Shown here in pieces: positions 53,369 to 63,832 of a DNA stretch of 64,000 nucleotides. The translations under genes and the position numbers were made by a program. Every line of letters starts with the position of its first letter. The stretch's first letter is position 1. The stretch is taken from assembly GCA_002786025.1 (NCBI GenBank), contig NHNW01000037.1:1-64000 (forward strand), written 5' to 3'. Source of the stretch: Zasmidium citrigriseum (Eukaryota > Ascomycota > Dothideomycetes > Mycosphaerellales > Mycosphaerellaceae). The notes beneath the pieces were generated by a model. That model was not told the origin of the DNA and made no database searches. It worked only from the letters and a program-made list of their open reading frames with translations.

Positions 53369-54595
53369 ATGTTTCCACTTCGCCAAAGACTGCTCCAACG
53401 CCCTCAGCTGCGGACCATGGCTACTGCCAGGACGATCGAGCTTGACATCGGTCAATGGACTCCTCAATTTTATCGACCAGGTGTCTCAAAGGACTCCACA
53501 ACCACAGCATCGAAGCTCCTCCAAGAGAACCACGAGAAGCACGAGATATTTTTTAACGCCGCTGGATTCCACAATCATATTGCTCACCACACCCTCACTC
53601 TCTGGGCTCTGAAAGCATCCCCGAAGGACCTTGAGCGGAATTACGATGTCAATGCTTCCTATCAGCGACCTGCAAGAACGATAGACGATGCTATTATCAA
53701 AGACATGCACGACCCGCAGAAGTTCAGGAAGTACCTTGGCAAGCGCCAACATTACAACGACTTCTTGGAGTTCTTCGAGGCTGAGATGGAGTCGAAAGGC
53801 TGGCCGACTGTGGTGAATGAGTACATATTCGAAGATACAGGCATGCTGCTACGTCTCTTCTCTGGCATTCTTCATCCACTCATACATCTCGGCTTTGGAA
53901 TCGAATTCCATCAACCTGCTGTCATCGCCGAAGCTCTGGCACAGACCGCCTGCTATGGACCGGAGAGGGTCGAGTCTTTGCTTCTCGGAGCTGAAGAGGC
54001 GGCAAAGAAGCAGGACAAACCGGGATCAAAGTCCACCTTTGAGCTGATCGATGAGATTCTGGAGGGGAAGAAGCCTAGAAATGATGTTCTATCCCAAGTC
54101 CACGTCCAACCGGAACAACTTGAAGAGAAGACAGCCGAGATGATCAACGGTGCACTCTCTTTAGCTGCCAGCTCTCGACGGAACAACAAGTTCGACTTCT
54201 ATGCCATCCACAACGCCAACGCTTCGATATTCTTCCCTTCATTCATGAGACAAGACTGGCTGAGCATGGAGAACAAAGTTCGAATTCTGGAATGGAAGAT
54301 CCGCCTGGACCTGAGCGCATACTCAAGGCTGTCGTCGAAGATCGACATTCAAGGCATTCGAGATTACAAGCCAAAAAAGCCTTCGGATTGGGATGGCGTT
54401 ATGGACCGTGCGTGTCGTGCCAGGGAGGATGGGCATAATGTGAAGTTCATCCGAGCGCTTGCAAATGGTGAGCAGGTCTGTCGGCCGTACAAAGATAGGG
54501 ACGACTTCATTCTCAAGAATGCCGATTGGCTACAGCTCGCTCATATTGCAATCGACTCGATTGAGAAGAATGGGGATGGTTGGACTATGTTTTGA
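53369..54595 (+). CDS. Questin-oxidase-like protein (AflY/MdpL family, DUF4243), 408 aa
   Basis: A single exon. The start may be 53369 or the in-frame ATG at 53417 (MATARTIELDIGQW). The first 16 residues are Arg/Leu-rich and could be a targeting sequence. ENHEKHEIFFNAAGFHNHIA with HHTLTLWALKA is the family signature, followed by FLEFFEAEMESKGWPTVVNE, then LRLFSGILHPLIHLGFGIEF and QPAVIAEALAQTA. Members act as Baeyer-Villiger-type oxygenases that cleave anthraquinone rings (GedK, questin to desmethylsulochrin; MdpL; AflY in aflatoxin biosynthesis). They do not carry a recognisable flavin motif, and none is visible here. No polyketide synthase accompanies it. Neighbouring EthD and MFS genes fit an aromatic-modifying context. 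Confidence 0.85.
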   Translation: MFPLRQRLLQRPQLRTMATARTIELDIGQWTPQFYRPGVSKDSTTTASKLLQENHEKHEIFFNAAGFHNHIAHHTLTLWALKASPKDLERNYDVNASYQRPARTIDDAIIKDMHDPQKFRKYLGKRQHYNDFLEFFEAEMESKGWPTVVNEYIFEDTGMLLRLFSGILHPLIHLGFGIEFHQPAVIAEALAQTACYGPERVESLLLGAEEAAKKQDKPGSKSTFELIDEILEGKKPRNDVLSQVHVQPEQLEEKTAEMINGALSLAASSRRNNKFDFYAIHNANASIFFPSFMRQDWLSMENKVRILEWKIRLDLSAYSRLSSKIDIQGIRDYKPKKPSDWDGVMDRACRAREDGHNVKFIRALANGEQVCRPYKDRDDFILKNADWLQLAHIAIDSIEKNGDGWTMF

Positions 54596-54942
54596 GAAGA
54601 TGCGAAATACCTTTGGAATCTCGATCAAGCGAGATCTAGTCGGACTTCTTAATTAACATTCACTCTACTAAACATTCATCCATGTCTCTGATTGGTGCAT
54701 GTGGAAGACGCGCTAAGGGATTCTAAGGGGGTCACTGAAAGTGTTTTGGTGCCTCGGTCGATCTACCCTCCCTCTTCCGCTCAAACTGGAAGATCAACTC
54801 TCTCCACAAGAGCACACGACTCTAAGCTACTGGATGCCTTGTTATGCTCTGAACCCTTCTCGAGAAAGTTGGGAATTGCTAGAGGCATCTTCCAGTTTAG
54901 CCGGAATACCGAGGGTAAGAAAGCGAGACCTAAGACACAGCC

Positions 54943-55260
54943 TTAAGCACTGACGCTAACAGACACAGTAATATTGCCCAGAATCCCCGTCGTCTCGATG
55001 TCCGTAACCTTCTTTAGGTCCTCTTCCATCTCAGCTCCGTGTATCGCAAAGGCATTGAACATGGAGCTCTCGTTGTCCCAGAGCATGTTGCATTGTACAC
55101 CGTAGCTAGCGGATTTCTCGGGGTCGAGCTTGATGATGGTGTATGACTGGAAGCCAAGTCCGGTGAAGCGAGATACGAACAGAGGCATGTGGACTTGTGT
55201 GTAGTGGGTAAGATTGAAGTTTGGCGTAGCCGGGAATAAGGCTGTCACGGAGAACGTCAT
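54943..55260 (-). CDS. EthD-fold small protein, 105 aa
   Basis: A single exon from ATG 55260 (MTFSVTALFPATPNFNLTHY). The pattern FNLTHYTQVHMPLFVSRFTG, then GFQSYTIIKL and the late AEMEEDLKKVTDIETTGILG matches dimeric alpha/beta-barrel proteins of the EthD type. These are about 100 residues and often sit in fungal aromatic or polyketide clusters as cyclases or decarboxylases. The His of YTQVHMP is the usual conserved one. It is convergent with the questin-oxidase-like gene (gap 347 bases). Catalytic role unknown. Confidence 0.75.
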   Translation of the reverse strand: MTFSVTALFPATPNFNLTHYTQVHMPLFVSRFTGLGFQSYTIIKLDPEKSASYGVQCNMLWDNESSMFNAFAIHGAEMEEDLKKVTDIETTGILGNITVSVSVSA

Positions 55261-55848
55261 GGTAGGCGTTTCCTCGTTGTGCGAATTGGGCAGTGTCGAA
55301 AGTCTCAAGGCGCGTTAGTCGGCGTTTTAGCGATGTATCAGAAGGCTCTCTCACCAGCCAGGCTGTGAAGCTTTTGTTGGTGAGCTGAAATGTCTTGCTT
55401 GATGGAATCGCGAATCCGAGAGGGATGTGCCGAGTTGAAAATTTTCCTATGGAAGGATGAATGCGCCGGCATCAATGAGAGTCCTGGGAGTGTCCGAGTC
55501 GGCGACCGTCGTTGCCTTGATGACACATGCCATTAGTACCCTTGGCTCCCTGCTCAAAGAACAAGGTTCGGGCACGTGAGGCTGGCCTTGAGCCCGCAAA
55601 CTCTTTATTGGACCTATCAGATCCCGCAAAGCCCCTGTCGAATGCCCACGAGGCAGTCGGATGTAAAGTATAAAGCCCTTGATTACTGATCACGAATGTC
55701 AACCCATTCGAGAGGAGTTCTCATTTACCATTAGTACAAGGCTCCGATTGATCCTACGTGCGAAGTGACAAGCTCGTTACCTTGCCCCAAGGCCAGGTGC
55801 TCATTTTCGACCTAAACTCCAGCTGTACCAACCTCTTCGATCTGAGAT
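55261..55848. other. Intergenic region
   Basis: 588 bases upstream of the EthD gene. Several short reading frames on the minus strand, none supported. Confidence 0.3.
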
Positions 55849-56136
55849 CTAAAGCTCCTCTTTCTTGGGTATCTTCGAGCTGAAGTCCGACATCTTTGCC
55901 GTCCCGCTAATCTCAAGACCTATTCTTTGCATGTCAACGCAATTTGCCCGGTGAGCAAGCGCGGCGGAAATGCCCTTGCATTGACTCTGATGACCAGCCC
56001 TTTCGTAAGTCAGCAACTCAAATTCTTGGGAACATGCGAACTCGGTCGTGGTGTTACTAGATCCGACCGAGTACGCCAATGCTGCCGATGATGAGGCCAT
56101 CGACACAATGACGATGAACGTGATCGATCGCATCAC
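55849..56136 (-). CDS. Candidate small secreted protein, 95 aa
   Basis: The reading frame starts MMRSITFIVIVSMASSSAAL, a plausible signal peptide with cleavage near ALA-YS. The mature part is about 73 residues with three Cys (FACSQEF, SQCKGIS, ANCVDM) and ends in a Lys/Glu cluster (KIPKKEEL). The odd Cys number leaves disulfide pairing unclear. The reading frame alone is weak evidence for a gene. If real, it resembles effector-like small secreted proteins, but no homology is claimed. Confidence 0.45.
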   Translation of the reverse strand: MMRSITFIVIVSMASSSAALAYSVGSSNTTTEFACSQEFELLTYERAGHQSQCKGISAALAHRANCVDMQRIGLEISGTAKMSDFSSKIPKKEEL

Positions 56137-56394
56137 CGCTGCTGCGCAGGAGCTGGGAAGTCTTATAGAGATCCAAGTAAATCAACTACGCACAAGGCAG
56201 GGATCGGGCTGAGGAGATCTTCTCCAAAGATGGGTCGGAGAATCACGAGCGCCTCATTTCGATCCAGAAGTCTGTTGATGAGAAGGGCGTTTTCACCTCG
56301 TGTGGTCTGTGGACTGAGTTCATGAATCTTCTCTAAGCAGCTCGATTCGTGCCATACGTGTACCTAGCCAAAGATCAAGTAAAGGTCTCTAGAG

Positions 56395-58279
56395 CTAGCG
56401 TTTCTCCTTATCATGTTTAGCACGCAGTCGTTCGACAGGAGCATCGACCCGATAGTTCATGACTTTGCTCAGATCGCCCAGGAAGAAGCATGCGATGATT
56501 GCAAGAGCACCGAAAGGCGCAGCAATGATATAGACCACTCTAATTGAGTCTGCCATGGCTTGCTTCAACGCAGTCATTCCGGCGTTGATGATTGCGGGAG
56601 TGACACCAGGAACTGCCGAGAGAGCGGTCTGATTGCGTGCTGCAAGACCGGCGATGAACGGCTGTAGAGACCCTCTTGGAAGCCCGGCACCAAGAGCTGC
56701 TGGAGCAACATCCTGTGGGATAAGTCGCGCTGTCCTGTCTCTGACGGCTGCAGCATAGCTCGCTGTGAAGATAGTCGCTGCCACTGCCCGTGCCGAAGTC
56801 GTGACTGCGGTAGCTGTTGCAATCAAGTGGTGTGGAACGGCCAGCTGTACAGCTGCAACGATCAAGACCAAGGGAGACCCGAATCCAATACCAGCCAGTC
56901 CGTCAAAGACGATCGCGCTGGTTGAGTCATCCGGTTGGATGGTCGCCAGACCTACGGCTCCAGCCGTGAGAAGTGTAAAGCCTACCGCCAGTGGAGTGCG
57001 TAGAGACCGAAGCCGAGTGCTCCAGTAGCCGTAAAGACCCGTCGTGATAAGATTCGCGACCCAGAAGGGTTGGGCTCGGGCGACTTGAAGAAAGGGATCG
57101 GTTTCGAAGAGGCTGACTGTCCTGTGGGTACAAACATCGTCAGCGGCAGAGATGGTCTCCAAGAGCGGGAGGACTTACAGCTCGGGATAGAAGATGACGA
57201 CAGCAAACAATAGGATGCCTTCGATGAAGATCAGGAGGACACAGATCGCAAAAGAAAGCCCTAAGCCCTGCTCATTCCGGAAGAGCTCGTGGTGCAGGAT
57301 GCCTGTAGATGTTCCTTTGAACTCGTATAGGCCAAAGCCTATGAGTACGACGATGCCAGTTATGAGTGTTCCGAGAACGCGACTGTTGTCCCATGGATAT
57401 TGAGCCCCGCCCATATTCAGACCCGTGAGGAACAGAGCTAGTCCTGCTGTAAGTAGGAAGAAACCCATTAGATCGAGCTGCTTGATCTTCTGCCATAAGC
57501 TCATATGGTCGAGTCTGGTATGTCGCTTGGGCGGTCTATATCCAAAGAGAAGTCCGAGGGCAGTAAGACCCCAAAGTGCCATCTGGATCCAGTAGAAGTC
57601 CTTCCAGCCATTCCTCAAATCAGACTTCGTCAAGGCACCGATGATCAAGGGTCCTGAGATAGCTCCTAAAGAAGCTGCAATGTTCATGACTCCTTGTACT
57701 GCTGGTCTCCATTTACGAGGTAGAATCTCGCTGGGTACGCAGTACGCCAGTGGGACTGCAGCGAAGCCGAAACCGATGAGGGTTTGGGCTGCGATGAGCC
57801 GACCGATTGACTTGGAGCCGGGAGCGATGGCCGAGCCGATGAAGGATAGAGTGCAAGTCGCGACTAAGATGATCTTTCGAGCTTGGAATGTATCCGATGC
57901 TGAGGCTATGACTGGTCCAAGCACAGCCTGTACCAGGGAGAGGGAATTGGGGATCCACGTTTGTCTGTCTGTCCCATCGATGCTCGCAGCGATATAGGAA
58001 AGCTTCACCGCTTTTAGCAATTGTTCAAAGGTTGGCCCGGGAGTAAGGACTTACGACTGCTGGTGGACCTTGCAGTGCGAACACTTGGACCAGATTGAGC
58101 AGAAACATAGCGAGGCAGGCTATAAGCGTCCTGGCGTGCAGCTCAGGTTCTTCCTCCACATTGTCATAGACCAAGTTCTCTTCTGCGTCCTCGGGGGTGT
58201 CGTTCCGCTCGGCATCGCTGAGAGTCTTACCGTCATTCAACGTGATGGAATCGGGCTTCTCATGGTCGACAGAAGCCAT
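56395..58279 (-). CDS. MFS transporter, TRI12-type multidrug/siderophore family, 591 aa
   Basis: Exons 58279-58055, 58002-57179 and 57121-56395; 1776 bases joined. Introns of 52 and 57 bases have GTAAGT donors, and the acceptors were chosen to keep frame and membrane topology. The acidic N-terminal tail (about 50 residues) precedes ARTLIACLAMFLLNLVQVFAL. Then DRQTWIPNSLSLVQAVLGPV, AAQTLIGFGFAAVPLAYCVP and PSEILPRKWRP, the TRI12-like signature region, follow. The last half has LIVAAVQLAVPHHLIATATA and a lumenal/outside loop before VVYIIAAPFGALAIIACFFL, giving about 14 helices. This subfamily exports toxins or takes up siderophores at the plasma membrane. No siderophore synthetase is nearby. 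Confidence 0.88.
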
Positions 58280-58607
58280 CTTCAGATGTCGACCATTGGT
58301 AGAGATGGGAGGAGATGGATGAGCTTGCTGCTGGCTGTAAAGACACATTATCGAGCACTCCACAGGGTGGTTGCACCCAGTCCCAAAAGGACATGAGCGC
58401 TACCCTGGATGGGAAGTTGATCGACGTCGCGGATCACAGCAGTTTGTGGCGCTCACAGAGTTTCCGAGCTGCAGCCCGCAGTGAATGCACATGTTGCTGA
58501 CTAAGTAGCCCTCTTGGTTGTTGATATCCATACATCTACTGTTCGACAGCTAATCAGTCCTAGAGGTGCGTCTCTGTTCTATGTCAGGTCTTCGAGCTTG
58601 CAACCGT
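58280..58607. other. Intergenic region
   Basis: 328 bases between the MFS start and the HET gene stop, both minus strand. No element recognised. Confidence 0.3.
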
Positions 58608-60680
58608 TCACACTTCAGGAAGCGATCGATCTCGACGAGTATTGAAATGCTCCACGAGCTTCCGTAACTCTTCTTTCGAAGCACCGTCTTCACTTCCATC
58701 TGCTTCATCGGGCACATCGACTTCCATAATCTGCGCGAAGGATGAATATGTATCGTCCTTCTTCACGACAGGAGTCACTAGACGCAACGGCTGAAGCTCA
58801 TACGAATCAAAGAACGCGCTGCTCTGATACCATGTCGTCTCAACAGCTCTGGCACGATCTGTAGTTTCCAACATCTCCGTGGGTGGGCTCTCGTCTTTGA
58901 CTAAGCTTTGACAAACAAAGAGAAGCAGGTCCTCTGGGTCGAATTGAATCTCTAGTTTTGTGTTGCGTGGAGAGTGCTTTTCCGAGTCGCACGAGCAGTC
59001 ACAGGAGGATTCACCAGGACAGAAGACTACATCCTCATCGAAGAGGGCCTGGCCGACGATGAGGTGCTTGTTGTCTTCGACGGTACTTCTGCGAAGGACC
59101 AGTCCGGTCTGAAAGGCTTCAGAAGGGAACCCAGCAATGATATCGCCAGCGCGAGCTGAAGCAGAAACTCGAGCACAAACACCAACAGGGCTCGAGACTG
59201 TTAGAAAGGGAACGTTCTCCAAGTAGGGACCTGGATCACGTTCGAAGCCTGCTGGGACCGGATCTTTCCACTCTCGCTTGATAATACAGGCGATCAAGTC
59301 ATTCTCGGAATCGTCGTTAGCGAACAATTGACAGTACCCATCAGCAGTGACGCTAATTCGACTTTGGGTGGAGGAAGGCGGTCTGGTTCTCGGTACTGTT
59401 GATTCAGGCTGTGGCAGCGACGAACGTCGATCTCGTAAAAGGTGACCTATGCTTTCATTCGCTGGGTAGAGGTCCAGAGCCACGGCGATATGCGTCGCGG
59501 AATGAATTGGCCACTGGTTCCAGTCATCTGACGAGGTCCGTTGTTGTCCCGGTCCAGAGGGATACATGTAAGTCATCGCTTGCATAGCGATCCACAGAGC
59601 TGACTTGGAGTAGTCCGGAACTATGGGCTCGTAGTCGGCCCAATTGACCATAGCCAGTAGTCCAAATATCCTGTCTCGAACGTCGTGACATTTGAACTCC
59701 GACAGCCGCTCCGTCATTTCCAGGAGGCCCAGGCCATCATTAGTCATTTGCGTGCGGATGCCTTGAATTGACATGTAGTTTGGATGAGAGTAAATCTCCA
59801 CCCTGTGGCCGCCGTCCTGACGGAGCTCAGAGCAGTAGTTCCCGAAGTCTGTTCCAAAATTGTACAGAGATTGAAGGTTGATGGACAACTCGCCGCAAAG
59901 CACGACCGTCTTCCGACTGAGCAGAATCTCCTGCACGATCCATAGACGGGAGAAGTAGGGCCTCATCGAAAGACTGAACTCCGCCTTAGCGAGCCGATCC
60001 AGATCAGTAGATGAGAACTTCTTGAAGAAAGATTGCACGCTCAATTCCATGATCAACTGAGCCTGGTGCCTGTGACGAACAACATCAATTTCTATGGGGC
60101 CGGGCTGTGCAAGAATCTCGATGCGCTGACTTTCTGGCCAGCCCGTGCTCCTCAATATCCCATCAAGATCGCCGCGCTCTCGCGATTGCTCCAACGTGTC
60201 ATTGACCAGCTCAGCATGGTCTCGAGCAACCTCGAACAGGAAAGCACTGTCATTCTCTCCGGGTCCGACACAGACGTACACCTGTTCCGCATTCCGGTAG
60301 ATGTCTCCCATGATGGCGACCTGATTGGACTTCTCAGTGTTTGAGCTTTGATTGATGCAGATAGCATCGACCCAGAGGTACTGATCAGGATTGCGCTCCA
60401 TAGAAGCTTGTTGCAGGACATATCGGCAGTTTCGCCGGACCGAGAACGCTTTGCTGTTGAGATTGATGGATGTGGTGCTCGTGGGATCTCCCCAAGTGTA
60501 TGAAATGGCAGTGTACTTCGGCTTGTCTTCGAGACGCCATGTCGACAAGCGACAGCGGATCTCGCTTGTGTCCGGGCTGGTGCTGACTTCTTTTGCGTTC
60601 AGTATTTGTAGAAGGCGTATCTCATGAGTCGAGTCCTGTAAGTCTTTGTAGGTGAAGAGTTCGCGAGTTGCATTTGCCAT
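58608..60680 (-). CDS. HET-domain (heterokaryon incompatibility) protein, 690 aa
   Basis: A single exon. I use ATG 60680 (MANATRELFTYKDLQDSTHE); the frame is open upstream to 60824. The HET domain begins near residue 54: KPKYTAISYTWGDP (motif A/SYxWG), then NPDQYLWVDAICINQ near 98 (LWVDAICIN), then VAIMGDIYRNAEQVYVCVGP near 121. Downstream are SRLWIVQEILLSRKTVVLCG and CHDVRDRIFGLLAMVNW, also typical. The C-terminal 350 residues are variable and Ser/Asp-rich with a short Cys cluster (CSCDCSCDSEKH-like, written here CDCSCDSE). HET proteins trigger cell death after fusion of incompatible strains. Which allele system, if any, cannot be told. Confidence 0.92.
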   Translation of the reverse strand: MANATRELFTYKDLQDSTHEIRLLQILNAKEVSTSPDTSEIRCRLSTWRLEDKPKYTAISYTWGDPTSTTSINLNSKAFSVRRNCRYVLQQASMERNPDQYLWVDAICINQSSNTEKSNQVAIMGDIYRNAEQVYVCVGPGENDSAFLFEVARDHAELVNDTLEQSRERGDLDGILRSTGWPESQRIEILAQPGPIEIDVVRHRHQAQLIMELSVQSFFKKFSSTDLDRLAKAEFSLSMRPYFSRLWIVQEILLSRKTVVLCGELSINLQSLYNFGTDFGNYCSELRQDGGHRVEIYSHPNYMSIQGIRTQMTNDGLGLLEMTERLSEFKCHDVRDRIFGLLAMVNWADYEPIVPDYSKSALWIAMQAMTYMYPSGPGQQRTSSDDWNQWPIHSATHIAVALDLYPANESIGHLLRDRRSSLPQPESTVPRTRPPSSTQSRISVTADGYCQLFANDDSENDLIACIIKREWKDPVPAGFERDPGPYLENVPFLTVSSPVGVCARVSASARAGDIIAGFPSEAFQTGLVLRRSTVEDNKHLIVGQALFDEDVVFCPGESSCDCSCDSEKHSPRNTKLEIQFDPEDLLLFVCQSLVKDESPPTEMLETTDRARAVETTWYQSSAFFDSYELQPLRLVTPVVKKDDTYSSFAQIMEVDVPDEADGSEDGASKEELRKLVEHFNTRRDRSLPEV

Positions 60681-61042
60681 GGCAATCTTTGAGCGAACAG
60701 ATGGCGAAGTCAAGATGAGCATCAACGGGCTGGATGGTGCCACAATTCGGAGCTCATTATGCAGGCACCTGCGACGTGGGGCGTCGTGTGTCTTCGGAGC
60801 GATTGGCTCCTTGCTGTGGTGCACAGCTCACTTAATGCATTGAAATGTCGTACTGTGCCTTCAAGCATTGGAATCACAGGCGGGAAGACCCACGCTAAGG
60901 AGGTAGGGAGGCAAAGCAGGTGATATCAATTCAGCGCTCGATCGAGATGATGTGAATTGATGGAAAGTAGACCGTCGGCTCCATGTTGTGGATACTTCGA
61001 CGCTTGTGACTCCAATGCCATGAAGGTTCTGTAAATAGCTGA

Positions 61043-62758
61043 CTAACGAAGCTCCTTTTTATTCTTCTTGTCGTGGTGTCTTGGTCCCATGCCGCCCCAG
61101 TAACCTCTCGATACGTCCGACATATTAGAGACACATCTCGGGTGCTCGTGCTCTTTTTCTCCACCCATCGGCCAGATGGGTACGAAGCAGACTTCATGGG
61201 GATCGCAACCGCGGCACCGTTTCCATGTAGTCCATGCGAGCCATGACTTCAGATTGTGAATCAGCTCCGAAGCGCCTTTGTATGTTGATGCCTCTGAGAT
61301 GTCGACCAGTGTGGAGCATATTGTCGATGAGACGTTCAGGATTGAGGCGGCGGCGATGTTCGACTCCGATGACAGCTCAGGCAGATGTTGTGTAACACAG
61401 CGGTGGATCTCTGCCGTCTTGTTGCGATGGCCGTAGTCGACGAAGGGTCGAAGTAATCGCTCGGCCTCGGCCTGGAACTCCGACAAGGTTGCGATATCTC
61501 CGGATGCCATGTACTCGATACGATCGGAATATCTCGCCACGACCATGTCGGCAACGACCTGCCAGTCAATTTGCTTTGACGATGGTTCTTGCAAGATCAT
61601 ATCCTTGATCTCGTCGTCCACGGAATTGAGGACATCGGACTCATTGCGGGCACGGGGAAGATGCTTTTCGTCGAAATACACTGCATCCTCGATGGCGAAG
61701 AGAGTGACGAAGTGGTCGTAGTCCAGGGTGACGCGGTTGCCTCCGATGCCGTCAAATCGGGAGGCTACTGCTTGGTAGTAAGCCAGCCCATCCCCATTGT
61801 TTCCATGTCCTGGTGGCCCACCGCCCATGCTGAATGATTTTGTCTGGGTGATACGCTTTGCCTCCAGATCACGTTCAAAAGAGCACAAGATGATCTCGAA
61901 CCCAGCCTCCATTCTGAGGATACCATCAATCATCCCTTGCCACTCATTCTCGGCAAGCTCACACAGCTTCTCGGCCCGGTAAGACTCGTTCATCGGTCCG
62001 CCGGGACGTCGTTTGCCTGCTGGTACTGCATCGTGTGGGGGCAAATTATCTCGATTATCCTTTGGCGGCGGATTGTTGTGTAACAGCACGATGTCTTGCG
62101 TATCAAGCGTGCCCTTGTCCGATTTTGCTGCGGACTGACCATCGAGATACAGGAGTCGAAGATCTCTCTTGGGCTGATAGGTGTGCAGGTACCCATACGA
62201 TTCGTCCTCAGGGCTCTCTTCTTCTACGAAGAGAGGCTGCTGCTTGGCGGGCAGTCTCGCACGTTCTCGCTGGCCAGCTGTATGGGTGATCGGTCGACCT
62301 ACGTGGTGCGGATACTGTGGCTCGAAGTCGTGTTCAGCAGAGTCGTGGTGCCATGGCATATACTTCGATCTTGTATCGTACCGCTCTGGAGGGTGCCAGT
62401 CCTCGTCATCGTGTCGCGGCGGATGGTCTCCCGGTCCAGGTGGTCCACCTCGTCCGGGTGGTGGTCCTCGCCGACGGGGGTGGGCGAAGATGAGTGCGTG
62501 CTCGGGTTCGAATGCAAGCCATTCAGTGCCGTTGATGAGCGAGGACTCGCTGGTTCCATGGTAGAGCTCGATGCCTTTGGGAACAGTGGCGATGAAGAAT
62601 GACATGCCATTGTGGTTCAGGGACGAACCCCATTGTCTCATGGAGCTGTGGATGGCGTTGAAGATGTGATTCGAGTTCTGAAGATTAGAGGCCGACTCCT
62701 GCGCAGACGCATGCTGGGATGCCAGCCCAAGGCTGAAGAAAGGCAAGGACTTCCTCAT
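61043..62758 (-). CDS. Secreted protein of unknown function, Pro/Gly/His-rich, 571 aa
   Basis: A single exon starting MRKSLPFFSLGLASQHASAQ, a weak signal peptide with possible cleavage after ASA; an extra upstream exon is possible. Regions in order: YHGTSESSLINGTEWLAFEP near residue 68, a low-complexity stretch (RRRGPPPGRGGPPGPGDH, then HDDEDWHPPERY), LRLLYLDGQSAAKSDKGTLD near 205, and DGILRMEAGFEIILCSFERD near 285. It continues with ASRFDGIGGNRVTLDYDHFV near 335, then helical sequence with three to four Cys in the C-terminal third (RCRGCDPHEVC). The non-repetitive blocks look conserved and enzyme-like, but I recognise no catalytic family. Candidate for an uncharacterised extracellular enzyme family. 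Confidence 0.75.
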   Translation of the reverse strand: MRKSLPFFSLGLASQHASAQESASNLQNSNHIFNAIHSSMRQWGSSLNHNGMSFFIATVPKGIELYHGTSESSLINGTEWLAFEPEHALIFAHPRRRGPPPGRGGPPGPGDHPPRHDDEDWHPPERYDTRSKYMPWHHDSAEHDFEPQYPHHVGRPITHTAGQRERARLPAKQQPLFVEEESPEDESYGYLHTYQPKRDLRLLYLDGQSAAKSDKGTLDTQDIVLLHNNPPPKDNRDNLPPHDAVPAGKRRPGGPMNESYRAEKLCELAENEWQGMIDGILRMEAGFEIILCSFERDLEAKRITQTKSFSMGGGPPGHGNNGDGLAYYQAVASRFDGIGGNRVTLDYDHFVTLFAIEDAVYFDEKHLPRARNESDVLNSVDDEIKDMILQEPSSKQIDWQVVADMVVARYSDRIEYMASGDIATLSEFQAEAERLLRPFVDYGHRNKTAEIHRCVTQHLPELSSESNIAAASILNVSSTICSTLVDISEASTYKGASELIHNLKSWLAWTTWKRCRGCDPHEVCFVPIWPMGGEKEHEHPRCVSNMSDVSRGYWGGMGPRHHDKKNKKELR

Positions 62759-63832
62759 GTCGACACAGGTGCTCTTTCCCGAGATCCGGGTCTAGATGTT
62801 GATGAGGCAATGTTTGTAGACAGCGAAAAATCTGATATATACCTACTCCCTTTGATGGTACGACCACATGGAACGAGGACGTGGCTTGGACATGGTGCAG
62901 ATAAGGTGTCGTCGTAAGCTGACTCTTCCAGCGCCGACGACCTGCCGGGGTCGGAGAGCGTACCTGGCTCGGCCGAATAGGCGGTGATGGTCGTCGCGAG
63001 CATTGTGACTACAGGCAATGGATCGCAATGACATTGTTGTTGATGATGGGCGAGCAGAAGACGCGAGGCGAGGTTTCGTCGAATTTGCAATCTAATCTGT
63101 GATCTAATCTGATCTGAACCAAGATCCTGATGCCTAAGGCCGCAAACCGATGGCTGCTTCTCCAGTCAGAAAAATGCAACGACCGGTCTTGCCGTAATTT
63201 CTTCAATGGGTTTTTAACATGGTACGATACCACACATCACTTTTCCCTCATGTTCATCACTGCAAGAAGGCCCAACGCGAACCTGACACGAATGCTGCCC
63301 TTTTCGGTCTAGTGTATTTTCAGATAGACCTCATCGACTCGTCTTCGCAGCTTCGCACCTCCTTTCCGCGGACTCAACAAATCGCTTTGCTTTGGAATGC
63401 CGTGGAATGTGGCGAGCATCGCACATACATACTGAATTGCTTCATCAGGACCATAGAGTCCGCGGGCGATAGTCCGCCACGATCAAAATGCTTCCTCCCA
63501 CGAAACCCCGTGGACGCAGCTACATTGGCGAGATATAGCCAATGCGTTGTAAGACATGCAATTCATCGAATTCGAGCCATTAAGATAATCACTCTTTCAT
63601 TTACATAGGAAGTTGATGGATTTGAAGCGGTAGACGAGTCGAGACTGTGTAAAGGAGGCTATTGCCAAGCAAGCACCGCATGCCCGATACCAAGTGTGCG
63701 GAGATTTCGTATCGGGGCTTCGGTACATGCGCCGTGGAGCGCAAGAATGCATTACAAAGACCCATGGACATTGATGTGACTGACAGATCCACCTGCGGCA
63801 GCGTCCTCACTCGCCCCAGATCCCAAGAGAAC
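62759..63832. other. Intergenic region, divergent
   Basis: 1.07 kb between two genes for secreted proteins on opposite strands. Minus-strand frame 63090-62755 could hold an upstream exon of the 571-residue protein, but I could not support a splice. A short frame at 63219-63608 plus has no recognisable features. Confidence 0.35.

Noticed and set aside
53369..54595. The questin-oxidase-like gene as evidence of an aflatoxin or dothistromin core cluster
   Set aside because: No polyketide synthase, fatty acid synthase, ver-1/nor-1-like or AflR-like gene is in the window.
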